From: DYJK01 sp964464825 | Lineage (GTDB): Bacteria; Bacteroidota; Ignavibacteria; Ignavibacteriales; Melioribacteraceae | Reading direction: 5' to 3' | Assembly: GCA_964464825.1 (NCBI GenBank) | Contig: CAYXKL010000014.1 | Location: 1-39,414 of the forward strand | Length of the DNA stretch: 39,414 nucleotides | Shown here: in pieces, positions 24,813 to 32,153 of the stretch | Position numbering within the stretch: the first letter of the stretch is position 1 | How the letters are laid out: the number at the start of each line of letters is the position of its first letter | Notes under the pieces: model-generated | Seen by the model: only the letters and a program-made list of their open reading frames with translations | Told to the model about the DNA's origin: nothing | The model's database searches: none | Translations under genes and position numbers: made by a program

Positions 24813-25268
24813 ATGGGTGATGAATTACTAAATCGTTATAGAAATATTAATCGTGGTTATAGAAAATTGGATGTTTGGATTGATGCTATTGGATTATCTG
24901 TATTTGTCAAAAATAAATTAAAGTCTTTAAATACAGTATCATTTAAAACTAAGGCACAGATTAAAGACTCGATACTTTCTTGTCCTTCAAATATTGCAGA
25001 AGGTTATAGTAGAAGATCATTAAAAGAAAATATTAACTTTGCCAATATTGCTTTAGCTTCACTTAGTGAGAATTACACTAGATTATTTGCTTTACTGAAA
25101 TCAAATGATATTGATAGAGAATGGTTCGACGAATATGATAATAAATTATATTCTTTGGTGAATAAATTAATCCAGTTCAATAAATCTATGATTGCAAAAC
25201 TTGACAAAAATGATTGGCATAATGATTACATATTAAGAGAAACAGTTGAAGAGTACAAAAATGATTGA
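24813..25268 (+). CDS. four helix bundle protein (23S rRNA intervening-sequence/S23 family)
   Basis: A 151-residue protein with 'YRKLDVWIDAIGLSVFVKNKL', 'QIKDSILSCPSNIAEGYSRRS' and 'FANIALASLSENYTRLFAL', the fingerprints of the four-helix-bundle family first found in 23S rRNA intervening sequences and structurally related to the Avd accessory protein of diversity-generating retroelements. The length is slightly above the usual ~120 because of an N-terminal extension (about 20 residues) and a charged C-terminal tail. It sits between wlbA and wlbB, which normally belong together, and is flanked by inverted repeats, so it looks inserted. The function of stand-alone members is unknown; nucleic-acid binding is assumed from the family. 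Confidence 0.85.
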   Translation: MGDELLNRYRNINRGYRKLDVWIDAIGLSVFVKNKLKSLNTVSFKTKAQIKDSILSCPSNIAEGYSRRSLKENINFANIALASLSENYTRLFALLKSNDIDREWFDEYDNKLYSLVNKLIQFNKSMIAKLDKNDWHNDYILRETVEEYKND

Positions 25269-25294
25269 ATACTCATACATACATCATGCTATCA

Positions 25295-25322
25295 TGCATT
25301 TCCCCAATGCAACCGTGCATTC
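25295..25322 (-). repeat. inverted repeat, right flank of four-helix-bundle cassette, with hairpin
   Basis: 25304-25322 is the inverted partner of 24747-24764. It overlaps a hairpin: TGCATT (25295-25300), loop TCCCC, AATGCA (25306-25311). It sits 27 bp after the stop of the four-helix-bundle gene and just before the wlbB ribosome-binding site. Confidence 0.65.
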
Positions 25323-25352
25323 TTTCCATGCTTACAAACAGAGGTGTTCATT

Positions 25353-25934
25353 ATGAGTAACAATTATTTTGTGCATGAATCTTCTTACATCGATGATAAC
25401 GTTGTGATTGGTGAAGGTACAAAGATTTGGCATTTCTCTCATGTTCAATCTGGTGCTAGGATTGGTAAAAATTGTGTACTTGGACAAAATGTAAATGTTG
25501 GCAACAATGTTGTAATAGGGAATAATGTTAAAATACAAAACAATGTATCTGTATACGAAGGTGTCACTCTCGAAGATTTTGTTTTCTGCGGTCCATCAAT
25601 GGTCTTCACAAATATTCTTGATCCGCGCAGTAAATATCCGCAAGTTGGTTCTAAATATTATATCAAAACATTAGTTAAAGAAGGTGCATCACTTGGAGCT
25701 AACTGCACTATAGTGTGTGGACATACAATAGGGAAGTTTGCTTTCATCGGTGCTGGTGCTGTTGTAACAAAAGATGTTCCCGATTATGCACTTGTTGTAG
25801 GTAACCCAGCAAAAATTGTTGGGTGGATTAGTGAAGCCGGTGAAAAATTAAAATTTAATGATAATGGTATTGCTCTCTGCTCAAGAACTAATAAAAAATA
25901 TCAATTAGAAAATAATTTAGTTCGAGAGATTTAA
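25353..25934 (+). CDS. wlbB: UDP-2-acetamido-3-amino-2,3-dideoxy-glucuronate N-acetyltransferase
   Basis: About 193 residues of left-handed beta-helix acetyltransferase (WlbB/WbpD type). Hexapeptide repeats run from 'YIDDNVVIGEGTKIWHFSHVQ' through 'IGKNCVLGQNVNVGNNVVIGNNVKIQNNVSVYEGVTLEDFV' to 'IGKFAFIGAGAVVTKDV'; 'FTNILDPRSKYPQ' is the typical family loop. It transfers acetyl from acetyl-CoA to the C3 amine made after WlbA. The frame is open from a GTG at 25344, but GAGG at 25341-25344 is ideally spaced for the ATG at 25353, which is chosen. Together with wlbA it points to a 2,3-diacetamido-uronic acid in the glycan. Confidence 0.92.
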   Translation: MSNNYFVHESSYIDDNVVIGEGTKIWHFSHVQSGARIGKNCVLGQNVNVGNNVVIGNNVKIQNNVSVYEGVTLEDFVFCGPSMVFTNILDPRSKYPQVGSKYYIKTLVKEGASLGANCTIVCGHTIGKFAFIGAGAVVTKDVPDYALVVGNPAKIVGWISEAGEKLKFNDNGIALCSRTNKKYQLENNLVREI

Positions 25935-25947
25935 ATTCCTAACCTAT

Positions 25948-28788
25948 TTATTTAAGTAAAATTAATTTTTTAACATCTCTAAAGTTTTCACTCTCCATTT
26001 TATAATAATATACTCCACTCGCAAGATTTTCCAAATTTATAGTAATAACATGTGTACCCGCCGAATAAACTCTATTTGTAATTAACCTAATCTCTTTTCC
26101 TAATCCATCGAATAAAGAAATTTTTACATTCGAAATCTTTGGTACTTCAAAACGGAATGTTGTTGAAGGATTAAACGGATTCGGGAAATTTTGATATAAT
26201 TTATATCCGGTTGGTAATCCTGATTCGAAATCATCAACATCGGTAGAAGTTGTATCTTTTGATTCGGAAAAAGCACAATCAATAATACCTATTGATGTAC
26301 CGCTATTATCTGTGAAAGCTATTTTATTATTAACAATATATGAATATTGAAAACCCCCTTCTTTTGGAGTGATACCACCGTTTATTTTAACAACATCATC
26401 AGATTTATCTGCAGTCCCTTTATCATCTACACCTTGATTATTATCATGTGCCCACGCAACCCATGGAACACCTTGTACATAACCTCCGCCTATTAGATCA
26501 ACATAGTGACCTCCACCGCCAGTCCAGCTTATTGATAATTCAACATCCTCTCCATCTTTTAATTCTGATATTATCCAATCGATTACTGATAAGGTTGTAT
26601 CTTTATGAGGAATTGATTTAGCATTACCAACTTTTACAGTATCATTCGATAAATCTGCATAATCATTTCTGGATTTATGCTTCACTTTTAATTTATTCTG
26701 TAAGTTATTATCACTTATATATTTTAATTTACCTTTTAACATGTTTTCGTCATTTACACCCTTATGAAGTTGACGCCCGGCTGCAATATCTAATTGCCCA
26801 ACCAGGGAATTATCTCTAATTCCAGATTTATGATCATGCGGAAATTGCACACCTTGTTCATTCTCAAGCCATTGAAAACTATTAGCAACAGATGTTGGTG
26901 CACATTGGTTTGTAGCTTGTTCAATGTTCACATGGTTATGCTGCCATACTAAATCATTTTTTCCGGTTTCACTAAAAGGTAATTTCGTTCTATCTATTGG
27001 TGTTGCAATTATTCCAACCGGCTCATCTTTACCTTCAGCATTCATAATAGTTTTACCTATAGTGAAACTGGATGTATTTATTCCAATGAAATCAAATTGA
27101 GGATCATTAGTTATCATTAGAAATGCATCTAAATTATTTACTGCTTCATTCGGTTGTGATTGTAGTTCCATTAATGTAAAAATTGTAGATAAACCATTGT
27201 ATTCAGAAACAACATTTAAAGTTGCATCGAAAATCATATTTTGAATAAACCACCCTAATATTGGTGAATATGCATTTATATATCCGAAGGTTAAATTTGT
27301 TAATGATGCTAATTGGTCAAAATTTACTCCCATCAATCCATAGGGAGAATTTTCTTGCTGGAAATTTTCAAACATAAAATCAATTTGAAAGAAATCTACA
27401 CCTTGCCCCGGTAAAATTTGAAATCCTTGATAATGTGGAATAACTTCAAAATTAAAAATGTTATTGTTATTCTGAGGATTAAGATCGTCAGTAAATTGTA
27501 TTGATGAATTCAGAGTATATAATCCAGACATATCAGTATGCCACGGTGTTGCATATGTAAATATACTTGAAGTATTCGGGGGTAAACTTGTCCCGGGTAT
27601 TGTTCCGCTGAAAATTGTTTGATTATCTGAATTTGTAATTGAAAAAGGTATAGACCAATTGCTTGCTGTATTCGGACCTAAGTTTTCTATTTCTATCTGG
27701 ACAAAAACATCAAAAAATGATTCCACTAATGGTTCTGGAGAAACAATTCTTTTAATCCCTAAATCAGTAAGTAACTGTTCAGTAATGAATGAGTAAGGAC
27801 CATTATGAGTTGTTCCATATGCGTTTGTCTGTTCTACACCCCACCAGACTTCTGTGTTTGATTCCCATGGTTCTGTTGGTGTAAAAGAATTATAATCAGG
27901 TATTGTACTTGTAAATACACCACCACTATTCCAATTCACAGAGGATTGATTAGGCCAGACATGAACAACTGTTTGAGCAATTGGGACATCACCATTATTC
28001 CAAGTTAAAGGATCATCAAGTAGAACACCAGTAGCACCATTTGCTGGAGAAATATTTGTAATAGGGTCAGGCGGATCAGTATTTAAAGTAGTAAATGAGA
28101 AAGGACCATTTTGTGTTGATCCAGCCGGATTTACTTGTTGTATTCCCCAAGCAATTAATGAACCTTGAGGTAAACTTTCTGAATGAGTAAATCCATTGAA
28201 TGATGTATTTGTACTAGTTATTGTTGGAGTTGAATTCCAATCAATGGAAGAAGAAGTTGTATTTATAAATACATTAGTCTGTTCAAATGGAGTGGAACCA
28301 TTTAACCATGAAAACATTGTATTCTGAAATGCGACATCAGTTGCATTATTAATTGGAGAAATGTTAGTTATAGATTGTGGTTCATCATAAACAGTAAAAC
28401 TCTGAGTAAGTTTATCATTCGATGGATTCACTTCATCTAAATGATTAACAGTTATTTCCACTGAATAATTTCCGCTTCCAGTAGGAATAAATGAGTTGCT
28501 AGTTTCCATATTTACAGAAGTAAAAGGATTAATTAAAACACCAGACACAGATGATGAAAATACTGTATTATTACTGGCCTCTTTAATTAGTACCGTAACA
28601 CTCCACCTATTTGCCGGAGCTGCAAGAACATTTAGATTTGCAATAGTAAATGCTACTTTAAAAGCTTCTCCAGTATATTCAGCTGATGTAGGTCTCGAAC
28701 AACTAGATGGGGTTAAATCAGTTGAATATACAGTACTTGAAGATAAGAGTAGAGAAATTGCGATTAAATAAAATGTCTTAATCCTCAT
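25948..28788 (-). CDS. large secreted protein with C39/papain-like domain and type IX sorting tail
   Basis: A 946-residue protein. Layout: signal peptide 1-22; CARDB-like beta domain about 25-135; two Ig/FN3-like repeats about 140-235 and 240-337, each starting 'NISP.N.AT.V'; second CARDB-like domain about 342-450; unassigned region 455-620; cysteine-peptidase-like domain about 620-850 with 'NQCAPTSVANSF' (Cys629), 'GGGGHYVDL' (His761) and 'WVAWAHDNNQG' (Asp782); type IX C-terminal sorting domain 861-946 ('YQNFPNPFNPST', 'SGVYYYKM', 'KKLILLK'). The Cys-His-Asp order fits C39-like peptidases, but proteolysis is inferred. It is probably exported and attached to the cell surface. A GAGGGTG ribosome-binding site precedes the start. 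Confidence 0.85.
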   Translation of the reverse strand: MRIKTFYLIAISLLLSSSTVYSTDLTPSSCSRPTSAEYTGEAFKVAFTIANLNVLAAPANRWSVTVLIKEASNNTVFSSSVSGVLINPFTSVNMETSNSFIPTGSGNYSVEITVNHLDEVNPSNDKLTQSFTVYDEPQSITNISPINNATDVAFQNTMFSWLNGSTPFEQTNVFINTTSSSIDWNSTPTITSTNTSFNGFTHSESLPQGSLIAWGIQQVNPAGSTQNGPFSFTTLNTDPPDPITNISPANGATGVLLDDPLTWNNGDVPIAQTVVHVWPNQSSVNWNSGGVFTSTIPDYNSFTPTEPWESNTEVWWGVEQTNAYGTTHNGPYSFITEQLLTDLGIKRIVSPEPLVESFFDVFVQIEIENLGPNTASNWSIPFSITNSDNQTIFSGTIPGTSLPPNTSSIFTYATPWHTDMSGLYTLNSSIQFTDDLNPQNNNNIFNFEVIPHYQGFQILPGQGVDFFQIDFMFENFQQENSPYGLMGVNFDQLASLTNLTFGYINAYSPILGWFIQNMIFDATLNVVSEYNGLSTIFTLMELQSQPNEAVNNLDAFLMITNDPQFDFIGINTSSFTIGKTIMNAEGKDEPVGIIATPIDRTKLPFSETGKNDLVWQHNHVNIEQATNQCAPTSVANSFQWLENEQGVQFPHDHKSGIRDNSLVGQLDIAAGRQLHKGVNDENMLKGKLKYISDNNLQNKLKVKHKSRNDYADLSNDTVKVGNAKSIPHKDTTLSVIDWIISELKDGEDVELSISWTGGGGHYVDLIGGGYVQGVPWVAWAHDNNQGVDDKGTADKSDDVVKINGGITPKEGGFQYSYIVNNKIAFTDNSGTSIGIIDCAFSESKDTTSTDVDDFESGLPTGYKLYQNFPNPFNPSTTFRFEVPKISNVKISLFDGLGKEIRLITNRVYSAGTHVITINLENLASGVYYYKMESENFRDVKKLILLK

Positions 28789-28836
28789 TTCACCCTCAGT
28801 CGTTATTTTTTATTATTAGGTAGGATTTCTTTTTAT

Positions 28837-28865
28837 AAAATAACTTTATTAATATTATATGTCAA
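28837..28865 (-). promoter_or_regulatory. sigma-70-like promoter of the secreted-protein gene
   Basis: On the minus strand TTGACA (28865-28860), 17 bp, then TATTTT (28842-28837). The expected start of transcription near 28830 gives a leader of about 40 bases before the gene, whose ribosome-binding site GAGGGTG is good. Confidence 0.5.
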
Positions 28866-28966
28866 TCATTTTTATCGAGCGGTTTACATCGAATTTATTC
28901 AAGATACAATTCCCATAAGTATTAATTATTATTTATATTGCCACAAAAATAACCACGGTTGCAAAT

Positions 28967-29917
28967 TTGGAAAAAATAAGACTGTTGACTGGTAAATTAT
29001 TGTTTGTTATTACTCTATTATATGCTGTCTTCGCAATATTCCTTCACCAGGAAGTGTCCAAAATTGCTGTCGGAAGTAGACCGGAGTTAACCGGTTCTTT
29101 TATTCCTAGAAATTTTTCAGTGGAAGGTGGTCTGATATTCATTGCAATAATCCTAATAATTCTGATTTTAAAATATGTTAAAGGCGTAAATAAAATTTAT
29201 AATTTAATTTACATCTACATTTATCTTTTATTCGTTTATCTTTATTTTATATTATACAGTTTACATCCGGTAGAAGTAATACATATTATACATTATTCAA
29301 TTTTAGTTATTCTATTAGGTTATACTTTTGATAGAAATAAGAAATATTTTTTCTTTTCAGAATTTATAATGATTGGATTTCTCGTCGGACTTTTTGATGA
29401 AACAATTCAATATTTTGTATTGGTACCGGGTCAAAAATACCTTGATTTCAATGATGTATATGTTAATACGTTAGGAACAATAGCTGGTGCGCTTCTATAT
29501 TATGCATTCAAACCTTTTCCTAATCAACAAGTATCATATTTCCGATCATTCAAATCCAAAAAGACTTTCTTTATTTTATCTTTTCTCGTGACATTCTTAA
29601 TTGCCATGATTGTTAATGGTAATATTAGAGCTGAAATAGACCATTTCATTCAAGTTGGAGCTATTGAAATTGTCGATGGGGAAACTGTTATTTTTTTAGA
29701 GAGAAGACCTAATCAATTAGGACACTATCTTAATCATTTTGTCAAAGGTTACTTCTATAATCTGGATCCAATTGAGTGGTCTATTCTTACAACTTTTACA
29801 TTTCTAATAGTACTTTCCTACGATCCTCGAAGCTTTGCTAGTATAAAATTCTTTCAAATAATTCGTTCACTTGATAAAAATAAAACTGATGTGGTTGAAG
29901 GTCTTACAAAATCATAG
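28967..29917 (+). CDS. VanZ-like membrane protein
   Basis: A 316-residue protein with about six to eight hydrophobic helices. The VanZ pattern is visible: 'IIHYSILVILLGYTFDR', 'GFLVGLFDETIQYFVLVPGQKYLDFNDVYVNTLGTIAGALLYY', where the Asp-Glu...Gln and Asp...Asn...Gly spacing is diagnostic. A roughly 130-residue C-terminal part with another transmembrane helix is an extension of the usual VanZ length. The start is TTG at 28967; no ATG precedes it in frame and no strong Shine-Dalgarno is seen. Its end overlaps the next gene. VanZ-like proteins are membrane proteins of mostly unknown function. Confidence 0.75.
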   Translation: MEKIRLLTGKLLFVITLLYAVFAIFLHQEVSKIAVGSRPELTGSFIPRNFSVEGGLIFIAIILIILILKYVKGVNKIYNLIYIYIYLLFVYLYFILYSLHPVEVIHIIHYSILVILLGYTFDRNKKYFFFSEFIMIGFLVGLFDETIQYFVLVPGQKYLDFNDVYVNTLGTIAGALLYYAFKPFPNQQVSYFRSFKSKKTFFILSFLVTFLIAMIVNGNIRAEIDHFIQVGAIEIVDGETVIFLERRPNQLGHYLNHFVKGYFYNLDPIEWSILTTFTFLIVLSYDPRSFASIKFFQIIRSLDKNKTDVVEGLTKS

Positions 29918-31895
29918 AATTATAATTGCACTTATTGTTATTTCTTTGTGTGTGATTTTACCTTATATAAATTCATTACATACCTCATTTCAATTAGATG
30001 ATTACCATACAATTGTTAAGAATAAACAAATTGGAAATTATGAACGGTTTCTTAATCTAAATACTTGGGGCAGATTTTTATATAACCGCCAGATACCTAA
30101 TCTTACATTTTCATTGAATTATTCATTTGATGGATATAATGTCTTTGGTTATCATCTACTGAATATTCTAATTCATCTATTCAATTCAATATTTATCTTT
30201 TATTTAGTCCTTAAATTATTTACTACAAGAATATTATCAGTTAATTATTTACAAAAATATAAATTTCAATTTGCACTCTTTACTGCAATAATCTTTGCAG
30301 TTCATCCGATACAATTACAAGCTGTGACGTATATAACACAAAGAATGGTTTCTCTGGCAATATTGTTTTATTTGCTCTCGATTTTCTTTTATCTAAACGC
30401 CAGATTATCAAATAATAAGTATAAAATCTTTTATTTAATATTATGTTTTATCAGTTTTATTCTAGGTGTATACTCAAAAGAAATTATATTTTCATTACCT
30501 ATCGCTTTAATTGCGGTTGAATTTTATTTTATTCGGGATCAAAATAATAAAATCAACAAAAAATATTTATTCACATTAATTGCAATTACTCTAACAACTG
30601 CGATACTATTTTTTTCAAAATACGGATTACCAAAACAAGCTGAAGCTCCCGATCATTTAACATATCTATTGACACAAATCTATGTACAATTAATTTACTT
30701 AAAACTTTTACTCTTACCGTTAGGACAACATCTATATTATTTAATCCCAATCCAGGGTTCTTTTTGGTCAGTAAATGTCATGGCTGGTTTGTTTGTATTT
30801 ATAGTTATGTTCTTTATAATATTCAAAGCATTTCGTAATCACAGATTAATTTCATTTGGTATACTGTGGTTCTATATAACACTATCTGTTGAATCAAGTA
30901 TCTATCCGTTAAAATTTCTTCTATTTGAATATAGATTGTATCCGGCTCTGTTTGGATTCTCATTAATAACAGTCTATTTATTTTTTCTTTTGATAAACAA
31001 AATAAAATTATCAACAATTCAGATATGCCTTTCACTGATTGCATTAGTATTTGGTTATTTAACATTTCAACATAATAAAGTATGGAAAGATCCTATAACA
31101 CTATGGACAAACAATGTAATTGAATCTCCTTATAACAAAGAAGCACATAAAAATTTAGGTATAGAATTGATGTTAAAAGGGAGAATGAGAGAGGCTTTTT
31201 ATTCATTTACAAAAAGTATTGAATTGGATTCTTCTTATGCTGAACCTTATGCACACAGAGCAGTTATTCTAAGTGAATACCCATCATTTCAAAAAGCATT
31301 AAACGATGCAAACAATGCAATTATTCTAGACAGCAGTAAAGCTCTATATTTTAATAATAGAGGATTTTTATACCAAAGTGTTGGTAATTATAATCAAGCA
31401 ATTATCGATTTTCACAAAGCAATTGAACTTGAACCAACTTATGATAATGCATTCAAGAATTTATCTGTTGCATATTACTTCACAAAAAATTACTCTAAAG
31501 CAATGATATATGCAAACAAATCTCTGCAGTTAGATTCAAGTAAAGCTGATTATTTTAATAATAGAGGTAATATTTATTTTGCCCTAAATAATTTTACTAA
31601 TGCAGAAAAAGATTTTTATAAAGCTTTAAACTTACAACCAAATTATCCTAAAGTACTTAATAATATTGGTGTAGTAAAATTAAAACTTCAAATGATTGAT
31701 GAAGCGATATATTATTTTACAAAAACTTTAGAAATTGATAATAGATTTATTGACTCATATTACTATCGTGGTTATTGTTCTTTATTGAAAGGGGATAAAC
31801 AAAATGCTTATTATGATCTTACTAAATGTATAAATCTGCAAAAAAATCATCCGGGTGCTATTGCATTATTAAATCAATATTTTAAGACCAAATAA
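29889..31895 (+). CDS. TMTC-like GT-C membrane protein with C-terminal TPR repeats
   Basis: About 668 residues. The first 400 contain roughly ten transmembrane helices with 'NSLHTSFQLDDYHTI' early on, the DD motif and loop typical of GT-C O-mannosyltransferase-like proteins, and 'FAVHPIQLQAVTYITQRMVSL', a conserved TMTC signature. Residues about 415-665 hold around seven TPRs ('AHKNLGIELMLKGRMREAFYSFTKSIELD', 'YFNNRGFLYQSVGNYNQAIIDFHKAIELEP'). It may transfer a sugar from a polyprenyl-phosphate donor to periplasmic proteins. The frame is open from a TTG at 29871, but the ATG at 29889 is preferred. It overlaps the VanZ-like gene by 29 bp. Confidence 0.75.
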   Translation: MWLKVLQNHRIIIALIVISLCVILPYINSLHTSFQLDDYHTIVKNKQIGNYERFLNLNTWGRFLYNRQIPNLTFSLNYSFDGYNVFGYHLLNILIHLFNSIFIFYLVLKLFTTRILSVNYLQKYKFQFALFTAIIFAVHPIQLQAVTYITQRMVSLAILFYLLSIFFYLNARLSNNKYKIFYLILCFISFILGVYSKEIIFSLPIALIAVEFYFIRDQNNKINKKYLFTLIAITLTTAILFFSKYGLPKQAEAPDHLTYLLTQIYVQLIYLKLLLLPLGQHLYYLIPIQGSFWSVNVMAGLFVFIVMFFIIFKAFRNHRLISFGILWFYITLSVESSIYPLKFLLFEYRLYPALFGFSLITVYLFFLLINKIKLSTIQICLSLIALVFGYLTFQHNKVWKDPITLWTNNVIESPYNKEAHKNLGIELMLKGRMREAFYSFTKSIELDSSYAEPYAHRAVILSEYPSFQKALNDANNAIILDSSKALYFNNRGFLYQSVGNYNQAIIDFHKAIELEPTYDNAFKNLSVAYYFTKNYSKAMIYANKSLQLDSSKADYFNNRGNIYFALNNFTNAEKDFYKALNLQPNYPKVLNNIGVVKLKLQMIDEAIYYFTKTLEIDNRFIDSYYYRGYCSLLKGDKQNAYYDLTKCINLQKNHPGAIALLNQYFKTK

Positions 31896-31965
31896 CATTA
31901 TCTGATGCCGATGTCTTTTATTTCTAACCTAATATTTATATAATTGTAATAACAAGAATTATTTC

Positions 31966-31998
31966 TTAGAAATAAGATTTCTTATATCTTATTTCTAA
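31966..31998. terminator. 12-bp perfect inverted repeat: terminator or upstream activator site
   Basis: TTAGAAATAAGA (31966-31977) pairs with TCTTATTTCTAA (31987-31998) around a 9-nt loop; AAATTTTT follows. It is 70 bp after the TPR gene stop, so it may be that transcript's terminator. It also lies about 70-100 bp upstream of the sigma-54-type nifJ promoter, where an enhancer-binding activator would bind. The sequence alone does not decide. Confidence 0.5.
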
Positions 31999-32066
31999 AA
32001 TTTTTGCTTTGAACTTTGAAAATCGACAAAAATAGAAGAATTAATTGGATTAATTTGTCTTTGTTA

Positions 32067-32081
32067 TGGCAAGATTTTTGC
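32067..32081 (+). promoter_or_regulatory. sigma-54 (-24/-12) promoter upstream of nifJ
   Basis: TGGCAAGATTTTTGC matches the RpoN consensus TGGCACG-N4-TTGC with one mismatch and the required GG-N10-GC spacing. Transcription would start near 32092, giving a leader of about 60 bases before the ATG at 32154. The same bases can form a small GGCAA/TTGCC hairpin, which is an alternative explanation. Confidence 0.55.
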
Positions 32082-32153
32082 CTTTAATTAGCGGCTGTTT
32101 GATAAAAGTGCATTCAAATATTAATATTATAAATTATAAATTAAGGTAAAATA

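Noticed and set aside
28496..28771. Plus-strand ORF of 91 codons opposite the secreted-protein gene
   Set aside because: It lies antisense to the signal-peptide and CARDB-coding part of a gene with strong domain evidence, and its translation has no recognisable features.
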